Source of the DNA: Pontederia crassipes
Lineage: Eukaryota; Streptophyta; Magnoliopsida; Commelinales; Pontederiaceae
Length of the DNA: 64,000 nucleotides
Assembly (NCBI GenBank): GCA_030549335.1
Contig: CM060187.1
Location: 58,610,203-58,674,202 of the forward strand
Reading direction: 5' to 3'
A program made the translations under genes and the position numbers. The notes beneath the pieces were generated by a model. That model ran no database searches. It was given only the letters and a program-made list of their open reading frames with translations, and was not told the origin of the DNA. Positions 37,338 to 48,694 of the stretch are shown here, in pieces (the stretch's first letter is position 1; every line of letters begins with the position of its first letter).

Positions 37338-39344
37338 ATGAGGGTGACATCGCCTGCTCCGCAGCAGTTACGAAACGCCGGCGGCGACCCTCCTTCCGCT
37401 CTGCGATGGGCCCTGGAGAGCGCCGCCGCGGGGGATCTCCGCGCGTGCGGCCACCTCATCCAGCACTGCGCCGACCGCGGCCTCCTCCGGGAGGGACGCC
37501 AGCTCCATGCCCGCGTAGTCCTCTGCCTCGCCGGCGCCCAGCCCTCCAACTTCCTCGCCTCCAAGCTCATCTCGCTCTACTCCCGGTGCGGCCGCATCGA
37601 CGACGCCCGCCGCGTGTTCGACAATATACCTCACAAGAACGTCTTCGCCTGGAACTCCATGCTCATCGCCTACGCCCTTCACGACCGCCCCACCGACGCC
37701 CTCGGCATGTTTCCCTCCCTCCCTCCGCACCTCCGACCCGATGCTTTCACCCTCTCGTCCGTCCTGAAGTCCCTCCTTTCCGTCCCTCCGTTCTCCCTCC
37801 CTCGCTCCATCCAGGAATACTTGCACGCCTTCGTTCTTCGGCTTGGGTTTGATTCGGACCTCTTTATCTGCAATGGGCTCATAGCGGTCTACGCCCACGC
37901 TAATGAAGTAACTTCGGCGAGAAAGTTGTTCGATGGAATGCCAAAAAAGGATACTGTTTCTTGGAATTCGATGATCTCAGGGTACTCGCAATGCGGCCAC
38001 TACGAGGAATGCTTGCAGCTGTATCGGGAGATGGCCAAAGGAACGGATGGGATGGTGCCAAATGCAGTCACTGCAGTGAGCGTTTTCCAGGCTTGTTCTC
38101 ACCTCAAAGACCTCGCGTTTGGTATGGAAGTTCATCGGTTTATTGTGGAGATTGGTATCGAGACGGATGCTGTTGTTTGGAACTCGATCATTGGCTTCTA
38201 CGCAAAGTGTGGGAGCTTGGAGTATGCGAGAGGTTTGTTTGAACAGATGAGTGACAAGGATGCAGTGAGTTACAGTGCAATGATTACTGGGTATATGAGT
38301 TATGGATTTGTGAGCCAGGCAATGGACCTCTTTCGGCAACTCGAAAATCCAGCTCTTAGTACATGGAATGCTGTGGTGGCTGGTCTCATGCAGAACAATC
38401 ACCATGGCGATATACCAAACTTAATTTATGAGATGCAGGCATCTGGCTGTCAACCGAATGCAGTTACTCTGTCCAGTCTGCTGCCTGCCCTTTCCTTCTT
38501 TTCAAACCTTTGGGGAGGGAAGGAGGTCCATGCCTATGCTATCAGAAAAGACTTTGATAAGAACATTTATGTTGCAACTGGTCTTATTGACGTTTATGCC
38601 AAAGCTGGGTTTCTTGAAGGAGCTGGGCAGCTCTTTGAGCTGACTAGGGTGCAGAATGTGATTGTTTGGACATCAATCATATCTGCATATGCATCTCATG
38701 GTGATGCTGATGCTACATTCTCTTTGTTTTATCGTATGCTCGAATGTGGCACTAAGCCAGATGCTGTCACCTTCACTGCGCTACTCACAGCTTGCGCTCA
38801 TGCTGGAGCGGTGGAAAAAGCTCACCAGATTTTTGATACTATGTTTTCAGAGTATGGCATTGCAAGAGGAGCAGAGCATTATGCTTGCATGGTTGGCGTG
38901 CTCGGTCGCAGTGGTATGCTCCAAGAAGCAGCTGACCTGATTGAGAAGATGCCCTTTGAGCCAAATGCAAAAGCATGGGGTTCTTTGCTCAGTGGAGCAG
39001 CAATGTATGGAGATGTTGAAATTGGGAAACTTGCTTTTGAGCAGTTATTTGAGATTGAACCCCAGAACACTGGGAATTACATTGTCATGGCTAACTTATT
39101 CTCGAAGGCCAAGAAGTGGGAGGACGCCGAAATGGTTAGGGACAAGATGAAGGGCATTGGGTTGACAAAGTTTCCTGGTTGCAGTTGGATCGAGACGTGC
39201 GACGGGTTGGAGGTGTTTGTTGCTCGTGATACCCTTCATCGACGGTGCGAAGAAATTTACCTTGTTTTGGAGCAATTGCTTGGATTGATGAGGGAAGAGG
39301 GTTACTGTTTTGTTGAGGAACTGCACGAGGAGAGCACAGAATAA
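37338..39344 (+). CDS. Pentatricopeptide repeat protein, PLS class, E subgroup, 668 aa
   Basis: PPR proteins bind organellar RNA in a sequence-specific way; E-type members usually take part in C-to-U editing. This intronless frame starts MRVTSPAPQQLRNAGGD. It carries repeated motifs of about 31-36 residues such as NVFAWNSMLIAYA, DTVSWNSMISGYSQCGHYEE, DAVVWNSIIGFYAKCGSLEY and NVIVWTSIISAYASHGDADA, the classic PLS pattern. The C-terminus has the E/E+ type region (EHYACMVGVLGRSGMLQEAA, then PNAKAWGSLLSGAAMYGDVE, NYIVMANLFSKAKKWEDAE and GCSWIE) and stops at EELHEESTE with no DYW deaminase domain. If it edits RNA it would need a DYW partner in trans. No clear targeting signal is visible. The first 400 bp are very GC-rich, which creates long antisense open frames. 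It may be the orthologue of Arabidopsis At2g37310, a neighbour of ALS3 (from memory). Confidence 0.93.
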   Translation: MRVTSPAPQQLRNAGGDPPSALRWALESAAAGDLRACGHLIQHCADRGLLREGRQLHARVVLCLAGAQPSNFLASKLISLYSRCGRIDDARRVFDNIPHKNVFAWNSMLIAYALHDRPTDALGMFPSLPPHLRPDAFTLSSVLKSLLSVPPFSLPRSIQEYLHAFVLRLGFDSDLFICNGLIAVYAHANEVTSARKLFDGMPKKDTVSWNSMISGYSQCGHYEECLQLYREMAKGTDGMVPNAVTAVSVFQACSHLKDLAFGMEVHRFIVEIGIETDAVVWNSIIGFYAKCGSLEYARGLFEQMSDKDAVSYSAMITGYMSYGFVSQAMDLFRQLENPALSTWNAVVAGLMQNNHHGDIPNLIYEMQASGCQPNAVTLSSLLPALSFFSNLWGGKEVHAYAIRKDFDKNIYVATGLIDVYAKAGFLEGAGQLFELTRVQNVIVWTSIISAYASHGDADATFSLFYRMLECGTKPDAVTFTALLTACAHAGAVEKAHQIFDTMFSEYGIARGAEHYACMVGVLGRSGMLQEAADLIEKMPFEPNAKAWGSLLSGAAMYGDVEIGKLAFEQLFEIEPQNTGNYIVMANLFSKAKKWEDAEMVRDKMKGIGLTKFPGCSWIETCDGLEVFVARDTLHRRCEEIYLVLEQLLGLMREEGYCFVEELHEESTE

Positions 39345-40536
39345 GAGAAGAAGTGGTTTAGGGGAAGAGGAGTCGTTCACAATATTTAGTTGCGACAGTA
39401 GTATGAGACAATAATCACATCTATGTACTAGGTAGTCATAAAACATTAATTTTCTTTTTGCATCAGATCAAATTCATACTGTGGTCAATATACTCTAGCA
39501 CTAATGCATATCTAACCTTTTGAGATTTATGCTTGACGCCTTTCTATTATTTACCGGAACACCAAACAATTATGCTGACATTTAGTTCGGCCAAAAAACC
39601 TACATTGCGTCAAGATGGATCAAAAGTTTCAAAACAGAATGAATCAATCTAATTGGTAGATTCTGCTCTGAACTAAGATCTTTGTACTAGCACTTAATGC
39701 ATATTCAACTTATATCATGAGAACCGTACAAATATCTTTTTGAGGAGGAAAGATGACTACTAACTTGAGTAAGTGTCCTGAACTATGAAATGTACAAGTA
39801 TGCATCCAAAGTAAAGATGGATTTGACTGTGGAATGCGATATCTTTACAGATATATTTTTTTGTTAACTTATTATCTGCTTGTTCCAAGCTTTGATCATA
39901 CTCTTCCAATTATCCTTTTCATATGCAATATTTGTTAACAATTCTTTTCTTTGACAACAGGAGATAAAGATGAAATACTTAATATTTTGGCTGCTCGGAG
40001 TGATATTAGAACACCAAAGCAAGACAGTTCAGCAATTAAATTCAGAACGCAATTCCTGGAAAGCCCACCAGGTGCTTTAAACCCCTACTCCTAACAATCT
40101 GCGATTTCCAATTCGGAAATTAGAAGGAAATAAATCGGAATGGGGAACGAAATAAGATGCGTACTTTCATTTCACCTGTTGACATTATTAAAATATCGCC
40201 TTATTTTGACTTTCTCTATTCTTTTTATTATATATTTTAACCTCATTTAGTCATTTTTTATTATTAAAAGAATAAATAAAAGCTTACTAATATATTTGTT
40301 TATATTAAATTACCTGTAGATGCGCCACTTAATTAACGCGATGACTTGCAGCTTAACGAAATACCGATGGTCGTTAGTCGGGAAGAAAGTTCCCAAGAAA
40401 TTCACGTGCAACTTTAAAACCGCGGAGTCCAGGGAAACTTGTAAGTTTAAAACTGCCAGTCGCAAGACGAACGTGAGATCATCCCAAGATTCCCAACCGC
40501 CAAAAACCCCGACGAGGCTCCGAAGACCCAGGAACA
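39345..40536. other. Intergenic spacer and upstream region of the NEDP1-like gene
   Basis: 3' flank of the PPR gene, then AT-rich sequence, changing to a GC-rich leader after about 40370. No gene is supported. The antisense frame at 40310-40603 is not recognisable. Confidence 0.5.
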
Positions 40537-43110
40537 ATGGCGACTGCCGGCCAGTCCGGGCTTCAAAGGTTCGTTCCCCAGCCCTCCATCTTCGCGTGTG
40601 CATGATCGATTCCTCTGTGATCGTTCTTCCCCCTCCTCACTGCATGGCATGCATGGCGTTCCGGTTTCATTCTGCTCTGTTTCCCCCCTTCTTTGGTTCT
40701 TTTTCCCGGACCAGATGTTTGAACACGGTGTTCGTCATTATGATCAGTTCTTGTTCTTTCTTTTTTCGTTCTTCTTTGTTTGTTCTTTTGGAGGAAGGGG
40801 GTGGGTGCCTCCATGACAACCCAGATGGTGTGGGGGAGTGATTTTTGGTTATTATTTCATTTGTTTCAGTTAATTGATGTAACTGGTAAGAGGGCGATTA
40901 AGGTTAACAAAATAAAGAACAGGATAGGTGTTGGATCATCTTGACAAAATCAGAGGGGCGTATTAAGTTGGGCCTGTTTGGTTTGATAATTATTATTTTT
41001 AAGTTTTAATAATCTTAGAAAATTATTCAATAAAATTTATTATTCTAGGAGGGTATTCTTGTCTAGCGTTTAGTTTGAAGAGGTTATTTAATTTTATTGA
41101 AAGTTGAGAAGTTGGTTTTTTAACTCCGCCTATGTTTTATAGCCGGTCCCAAGCCCGAATAAAGGAGGAGGGTTGTGTTAGGCCCCGACAACCAGCGTAA
41201 AACTCTGTCGAATCTCATGAACATGGATCAACGAATATGGCGTCGTATGATCCATGTAGCCGACCCCACCTAGTGGGATAAGGCTTTGTTGTTGTTGTTG
41301 TTGAGAAGTTGGTTTTTATGAGATGAAGATTACTAATATTTTGATTAAGTCAACAGTTTTTAGTGACGACCTTGAGTGTTTGTGAGAATAACTAAGAAAG
41401 AAATAAAGTCTTGTCTGCATCTTAAACTTCAACCAAGCGGGCCTATGAGAATTATTATTCTAGGTATTATCTTAATGAGTCTACTTTGTCCTCAAAGGCC
41501 CAGACCTGTTCTCTAGAAGTAATCTTACATTCAAGAAAATTTCTATAGGAGAAAGAAAAAAAGATCAATTGACCTGCATTTTTGTGTGCTGCCTATTTCT
41601 AGTGTACATTTCTGCACTACAATATGGTTTCATAAGCTGTTTTTGGAATCTCGTATTCAAACATTAGTACTACGTTTGTGTAGTAGTGCAAAAGTCACGA
41701 ATCATGTTATGCCAAGCTGTTCTACTGAATGTATAAATTGTATGTTCTGTATAAAACATAATTTCACTTCCCAGTTAGATTGTGGAAACTTCATTAACAT
41801 GTTGACACATGCCATATTAGGGCTGCTTTCTTTCAAAAGGAAAAGTATGGCTACATCATTTGAGTAGCCATCTACTAAGGCTGTACCAAAAGTATATTCT
41901 TTTGACATGTTTTTTCTTTTTTTTTATGAAAACACCTTTAATTTTTTTGTTAAGTTTTTGGGATTTAGCTCTTGTCTAATAATAACGCCGAATGCTAGTA
42001 ATGTCTTCCAAGTACCCATATGGATGCATAATACGTGAAAGTTTATTCATTCAATTGGTCTAAAACAAAAGTTGTGAGATTGTTATGTGTTCACTCTTAT
42101 TCTTCTCTAGGTATTGTGACAGGTTGCTTACACAGTCCAATAACAACAAGGTTGACGAACAACTCCTTTTCAACAAAGGGTTTTCATTAAACTGTTCCGA
42201 CCTTGATGTCCTCAGTGAGCCTTGCTGCATCAACAGCCGCATCATCGATTTCTATTTCAGCCTTCTATCCGAAGCATCACAGCACACTCGTGCTGGCCAT
42301 GTGTTTCTCGTTCCGACTTCAGTCTCATCCTCCATTGTCAACTTTGAGGACTTTGAGAAGCTGTATGATATAGTAGGCAAGTATGGCCTGAGAGAGAAGG
42401 AGGTCTCAATTTTTGTGGTATATGATTGGGATGATGCATTGGACAACCAGACATGGAGGCACTGGAGTTTGCTTGTCTATGTTCAGAAGCAGAACCAATT
42501 TTTGCATTATGACAGCTGTGAGGAGACAAACGAGCCTCATTCAAGAAAGCTCTGCAATGTATTAAAGCCGTTTCTTGGATACCCAGAGCTTCTGGAGTGC
42601 AGGACACCCCAGCAGACACATTTTGAAGACTCTGGAATGTTTGTAATGGCGATCACGAGGGAGATTTGCGCATGGTGCGATTCTGGATTAGACCAGGAAA
42701 ATGATCAGCTTTGGTTCTCTAAGTTGGAGAAAATGAATGGGGCAGTGGCGAATGATATGAAGAGGGAGTTGCTTGCTTTAATCAATGTGCTGATGGATGA
42801 GGACATGGATTCTATGTTGAGAGTTGGCGTTGATTTTGATGAAGATACATTTAATTTTGAGTTTAGAGTTGACAATGGTGTTGATGAAGATACATTTGAT
42901 TCTGAGTTGAGAGCTGACTATGGTGTTGATGAAGATAAATTTGATTCTGAGTTGAGAGCTGACTATGGTGTTGATGAAGATAAATTTGATTCTGAGTTGA
43001 AAGCTGACTATGATGTTAACAAAGGTGCATTTGATTCTGAATTGAAAGCTGATATTGGTGTTGATGAAAATGCATATGATTCAGATCAACTAGAAAAATT
43101 CCTGGCATAA
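40537..43110 (+). CDS. NEDP1/SENP8 (DEN1)-like C48 cysteine protease with Ser at the catalytic position, 343 aa
   Basis: Family members remove NEDD8/RUB1 from cullins and other proteins. Exon 1 (40537-40568) encodes MATAGQSGLQ and joins in phase 2 to exon 2 (42111-43110); the 1.5-kb intron contains a SINE-like copy. The protease core spans residues about 35-245. The family helix-substrate region (DVLSEPCCINSRIIDFYFSL), the His of HWSLLVY (H128), Asp in HYDS (D145) and Gln (Q179) are present. The expected QxNxxDCG box, however, reads QTHFEDSG, with TCT (Ser185, 42631-42633) at the catalytic Cys. Flanking sequence GMFVMAITREIC is well conserved. Unless this is a sequencing error, hydrolysis should be lost or very weak. 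Residues about 258-341 are an acidic tail of 15-residue repeats (VDEDKFDSELRADYG type), not part of the usual family length of about 220-250 residues. Confidence 0.85.
41121..41300 (+). mobile_element. Au-SINE-like retroposon with (TTG)n tail, copy 3
   Basis: It starts TAACTCCGCCTATGTTTTAT and ends in TTGTTGTTG. A 17-bp duplication TTGAGAAGTTGGTTTTT flanks it (41104-41120 and 41301-41317); its first TTG cannot be told apart from the tail. It lies in the intron of the NEDP1-like gene, in the same orientation. Confidence 0.85.
42830..43090 (+). repeat. 45-bp coding minisatellite in the NEDP1-like gene
   Basis: About six tandem units encode variants of VDEDxFDSELRADYG. The two central units are nearly identical and the outer units are more diverged, the usual sign of unequal exchange or slippage. 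The frame is kept throughout because the unit is a multiple of three. The array is acidic and probably disordered. Confidence 0.92.
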
Positions 43111-43831
43111 TGGATGGATACATACCCTATGTGCAGAACTCAAGAATATGCACTAGAATGCAATAGGAACGACTTCATATGCTTTGTTATAGTTTGTGTA
43201 AAGTCCAAGCCTGCCTCTGATGATGTTTCGATTTGGTATTTTCTCTTTGTACTCTGCTTTGGTCGGAGATTTGGAGAAATATTGTCCAGGTGTTTTCCTG
43301 TGCTTGGTTTGTTACTAGGAAAATGATTGATTTTTTTTTTCTCATCCTACGTTTGGTTATAACTTGTTGGAGAGTTCTTTTTCCAAAAAATTGTTCAAAC
43401 AAACTTATAGCCATAAGGTTGCTTTACCTTTGCTGTTCCACTTGACTAAAGCTTAAGCTAATCAATTTAGGATCAATTTTTGTGCTTTTTTAACCAGAAA
43501 ATTTTACAACCCACAAAAGTTAAAAATGTATGGATTGGATCGAGGCTTCACTTCCCAGCTTTTCTCCTGTTCTTAGTTCATGTGAAACAAGTGATTTTCT
43601 GTGTTCCATTTGTGTGTTATTCTCCATTATTGATTAAGTTAAAGATCCGCATTACAATTTACCAGCATTGATTCTGTCGAATTCTAACGTGCAGTGCACG
43701 TGACGGTACCCTCCGTAACACCAACTGGTAGAAGATGGCAGATCAACACGAAAAGAAACGGCACTAGTCTAGTAATTATGGATGGTAATCACAGGTTTTT
43801 TTTGGGATGATAGATATGGGATAGGTACTGA

Positions 43832-43834
<3 letters not shown>

Positions 43835-43899
<65 letters not shown>
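43835..43899. repeat. (GA)n microsatellite
   Basis: An uninterrupted GA run of about 65 bp between genes. Confidence 0.97.
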
Positions 43900-43902
<3 letters not shown>

Positions 43903-45540
43903 GGGGAGTTTATTTTATTTTATTTCACTATTTTACAGAACTTGTGCAGGTTCTCGTCTCTGTTTCTTGCATGGCTCTGTTAACCCCGTAGTAAAATAAT
44001 GGCCAGGATCACATGCATCTCGGCCATTTCCTCTTCCGCCCCGTGAGAAGATATGAGGAATCACTCCCAAAACATTCTCCCGCTGCTTCTTTCTGCAGTG
44101 AAGTCTCCAGCTTGGCTTTGTCCCGTCTCTCACTTCGTTCTGCCCTCAGAGTTCACATGCATCCTCCTGCACGGAGCAACATCTCTGCTCCAAGAAGCAA
44201 AATGCTCAAAGTTCACTTACAGACTCTTTTTTACCGTCTATAAATCAAACCCTTCTTAGTCCTCGCTGTAGTGTCTGGAACACAGGAGCCCGAACCTACT
44301 CCACTGGAAGCTAAAACGAATGTTATGATGCAGTAACCAATTTGCATTTGTTTCCTGCACAGTGTGTCCTTGGCCTCTATGCTTAAACTGCAAGCCAAGC
44401 CAACTCAAAAATTATGGTTCGCTGAGGCGTGTCAGTCATTTGGCCTAACCTATGAGAAAAGAAGCGGCATTTGTGACACAACTGAAGAAGTGGAACCTCC
44501 TTTTTTCATCTGGACAACTCAGGAACAACCAAAGTGCATTATCCTGACATAATTCTGAAGGATTACCAGCTTGTAAGATGTGTCATTGATGAGTAATGAT
44601 GTCAATTCCATTTAGGGAACTCAAATGCAATCAAGTGGAAAGCACGTTGACCTAGGAACTTAGGCGGCTAATGCTCATAGGAGGTTTTTCTTGATCCATG
44701 ATGAGAATGTCACTGGCATCGCTTTATTTTACATGATGACGACGACGACGATGATAGTGCCATGGCAAGAAATACTACTTGGACAAAGGTTTTTACATGT
44801 ATGATACATTTATAACTAATTCTATCGATGTGTTCTGTAGACGAATTTGACATCCCCAGGTTGTGTCCAGAAACTGAAAACAGTATGCATGAGATGACAT
44901 CAGAAGTTCACCACCACAGTCCTGCTTAGAACATTCCGGGATGCAGAATCGTGAACGAACATCTTATTGTTTGTGCTCAGGAATTGTCGGTCTTGATTCT
45001 TTGTTGAAGGCAAAAATCTTTTATTGAGTTATCTTCTTCTGAAATCGGCAAAGAAGAACAGAGAACAATGCATGTGCATTTCGAGTTTCTTCTACCTTTC
45101 CAGAATTCTAAGCTTTCCTACGAAAGTGCTGATGCGAATCTATGATCTATTCTGAATCTTTTCCGATTTCATTGTGATTGACTGAGATTAAAGAGCTCCC
45201 TTCACCGATGTCTGGTCTGTAACAATAATGAGGTCCTTCTGCGTGGAGTTATTGCGGCTCTCAGTTTTCTGTGAAGTGTGAACTACGGGGCATAAAATTT
45301 ACTGCGAACTGCACTCACGTGAGCACTAGACTTATGAACAATTTTGAATCCTTAAATTTCAAAAAATCCAAGATCCAGGCAATCTAAGTAAGAGCAGGTC
45401 CACCATCTCTACATCACGGGATGACCCTCGATGAGCCAGCCCATGGTGAACAGTGCGTGTCCACTTTTAAGAGCCATGCACCACAAATAACAAGCCGAGG
45501 AAAAAGCAAAAGATCGCAGCTTTGACAACACCTGAGCAGC

Positions 45541-45547
45541 TATAAAA
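45541..45547 (+). promoter_or_regulatory. Probable TATA box of the coiled-coil gene
   Basis: TATAAAA lies about 350 bp before the coding start. A possible 5' UTR intron runs from a GTAAGAG donor at about 45723 to TTATCAG at about 45887, just before the start codon. The ATG at about 45697 would then form a short upstream frame ending at the junction. Confidence 0.45.
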
Positions 45548-45891
45548 CGCTTCGTTTAGGTCTCCAGTCCTACTAGTTGTACCAGTCCTCCTGGTAAATC
45601 CAACAGCCCCATGGTTTCCTCTTAAAACTCTTCCTGGCGTTTGGCCTCCCCTTTCTCACAGTTGAAACTGTCAAGCAAAAGTAGAGGCGTCGTGAGATGC
45701 CGCTGCCTTTATGCCATCATTGGTAAGAGGATCTCCTCAATCACATTACAGGATGCCCGCTGCAAAGGTCCAATGCAGGTAGCATGACCCTGCAATCTCC
45801 TGAAAATTCCATAAGTGTATACGTGCAGTGCGTGATTACGATAAAAATTTGTTCATGCTTTTTCATTCTCGTTGCTGTTTTTATCAGAGAC

Positions 45892-48694
45892 ATGATGATG
45901 ACTGAAAAGGATGATAGACTGAGGACGATCGACTGCTTGAGAGGGAGGCTGCAGGCGGAGAGGGCGACCTCCAAGGTCGCCAAGGAAGAGGCTTGGCATC
46001 TGGCTAAAAGAGTATGCTCATTTCCTCTTGGTTTGCATCCAGGATCGTCATCGTACACAAGCAGTAACTATTCATTTCTTTTGCTGCTGCTCCTCTTTTT
46101 TATTGTTTGCCAACAGTTGGAGGAGCTGGAAAAGAAGCTGGCGGAAGAGATCAAGTTCAGGAGCAGAGCTGAGAGGAGGTTGCAGTATGCAGTCAAGAAG
46201 CTGAGATCGCTTGATCTTTTGGACGATCGCAGCGCAGTGGACTTCCCTGCTAGCTCCACGAGTTCCTCATCTTCCCGGTGCTTCATGGGACGCGAGGGAG
46301 CAGAAGGAAGGGAATCCTGCCCGCCGGCGGAGGGTTCAGGGCAATGCGGTTTGCCAGAGGCGGCGGAAGGGGCGGCAGTATCAGCAGGCTCTGATTGCCT
46401 TTCGGATGCATCGTCTGCTACCTTATCTCATCAGTTTGCTTCAGTGGATGATGGCAGCTGGAGTTCGGAAGGGACTGCACAGTCCCATTTTAAGGGCGAA
46501 ACCTGCCCAATTAAGAGTGACGTGGAATTGCCTGATGATTCTTTGAGGTAAATGTCTGCAATGGCTTTGTGATTGCTCTTAGTTTTCACTTCTGATGCAT
46601 CTTCCATTTGAAATGATGAGCTTCTTATAGTTGCATCTTCAAGATGAGTGATTTATCTGCACCTGTTTGCTCAAGTATGTGGCATAATATTCATTTAAGA
46701 TTTAGACCTGGTTTGGGCACATTGTTGGAAGTTATCTGCTGCAGATTGAACATCCAACTGCACAAACTTGAGAATTTTTTTTAGATCTTAAATGCTCTGT
46801 AGATACATCCACTGAAAAGGGACTATAGAAGTCAACCCGAATTTTATTTGAAAGCTTTCTAATGAAAAACCTATTATATGTGCATGAATTTTATTGAGAC
46901 GAGTCTTGATCAGAAATGACACAATTTTTATAAAGATGAAATATCTCTACTCATCAAATCTTCCTTGATTGATCCCAAACGTTTTTTTTTCAATTTCAGA
47001 AACAGATGCACAAACAAAATATGAGATGCTGAAAATAATTAAATTCTCAATAAAATTACAACATTCATATTCAGAAATTACAAAAGATCGTTTATTTCAA
47101 ATGATAGTAGAGTTCAACAAAGAAAAGCCTAATATGAGCACTACTCCATAGACGGAGTATTAAACGTCATGAAAAGAAGATTAGACTATAAAAGATGAGC
47201 AAGAAAATAAAATTCTAAAACTTCAAATGTGAATCTCAACCAAGTTGACACAAAATGGCTCTCTTTTTTGAATTAAAAGTTGGATATTTCTCTCTCAAAT
47301 TGGATACCTCTATTGGGTGAAAGGGAAGGTTTTTTGTAGCCACTGACGACCAAAAATCAGGGAATCAACAGACCGTGTTATTAATGACACGGGTCATGTT
47401 GCTTATTATTCTAATCACGCAGTCCCCTCCCAGTTGCGCCAAATCTAGTGAATTAATTAACATGAATCATGTTATTAATTACACGGACCGTGTTGTCTTT
47501 TGTCATCGTGGCGCACGTCGACTTCGTGATCGCACGATCTTCACATGATTCTTCTTAGACATGGACCATTTTGATGAGACGCGATCCATGTTGTTCAGGG
47601 ATTAGCAGGACACTCCACGCCCCATTTTAAACTCCCAGAAGAAAATAGAGCGCGTGAGTAGATATAACTCTAAAAGCAAAATTCTAACAAAAATCAAATT
47701 AAAAATAATGAAAATTGTTGCATGCTTTATTCAAATTTAAATTATTAAAGTGTAAAAAGTATGTATAAATGAGCATGCATCAACCCACATCACAAACATG
47801 TACGTTTCTGAATCCCCTCGTTTTCACAAGTGAGATTCAGATGCACTTCAAACCAAATCCTCAATTCTTTTATAAATGTTTCAAGGGAAAAAGAATCCAA
47901 GTCCATGTCCATTCCGTGTCTGTTTTCCTTCTTCTGATACGACTATTCACTTTATTTGCATGTCTTGTTACAAAAAGCTAATATAAGAGTCCATGTAGAT
48001 GTCCTTGTGAACAACTTTATCATGTTGTATCCTATTTTATTTTGGCAATTAAGATCTGTTGAAAAAGCAACAGACATAAAATGTAAGCTTCTCATGCCTG
48101 AAACATTTTTGTCTGTTGTATAATTTTCCTGCATGCCTCAGTCTTGATGTTTTCATTATATCTCAATTACCATAACTTTAATGGATAAAGTTTATTGAAG
48201 AAGTCACAAATCAGAACAGTTACCTAAAGAGCAATAGCAGAATATGACAGTTTTTCCCAACTCATGTGATGAGCAATGAAAAACATCAGGACTTGTTGGA
48301 AAATTTCAAATTTTCTTTTGATACAATGAACCGAAACAATTTAGTTGTTTCCATTCATCTTCTTTTCTTTGATAAAAAATTAATGCCATTTAATAGCCTG
48401 ATCTGTTCGACACACAGGGTGTCTTCGGATTATGATGACAAGCAAGAGATACAGGAACCTGATAGTGAAGAAAATATGCTTGCCCTTGTGCCCTTTAGTC
48501 ATCAGCCAAAACCAGAGCCCGCCAAGGCACAAACCAGAGAAAATGTGCAGGATGTTCTTCTAGCCCTTCGAACTGTGAAGCAGCAATTGCTCTACTCGCT
48601 TCAGCAAAGAGCTAATGTTTCCGCACAGAAGGAGCTTCTTGCTACTCAGGCATCCTCTCACAATTCATCCACAAGTTGGCATAGATCTTATTGA
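45892..48694 (+). CDS. Plant coiled-coil protein of unknown function, 275 aa
   Basis: Exons are 45892-46011, 46117-46547 and 48418-48694 (phases 0 and 2). The start MMMTEKDDRL follows a clear TTATCAG acceptor in the 5' UTR. Residues about 5-75 form a charged coiled coil (LRGRLQAERATSKVAKEEAW, then LEELEKKLAEEIKFRSRAER). A Ser/Glu/Gly-rich low-complexity middle (about 85-180) follows, and then a conserved-looking C-terminal block with ENMLALVPFSHQPKPEP and ENVQDVLLALRTVKQQLLYS. I recall similar proteins in other plants, annotated only as uncharacterised, with the same LALVP box and final helix. Nothing in the sequence shows an enzymatic role; scaffold or cytoskeletal functions are guesses. Intron 2 is 1.9 kb and AT-rich. 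Confidence 0.78.

Larger units (their letters stand above)
43111..45891. other. Intergenic region with promoter-like sequences
   Basis: It contains a (GA)n run (listed separately), a CT-rich block at about 44010-44230 followed by TCTATAAATC (about 44237), and the TATA box at 45541. The small open frame at 44364-44552 (62 codons) is unrecognised and I do not call it. The region may include 5' UTR exons of the next gene. Confidence 0.45.

Noticed and set aside
37368-37898. 176-codon antisense frame over the PPR gene
   Set aside because: It arises from codon bias in the GC-rich start of the PPR frame and has no domain.
44364-44552. 62-codon frame downstream of a TATA-like sequence
   Set aside because: No recognisable motif, no splice continuation found and no conserved composition; too weak to call.
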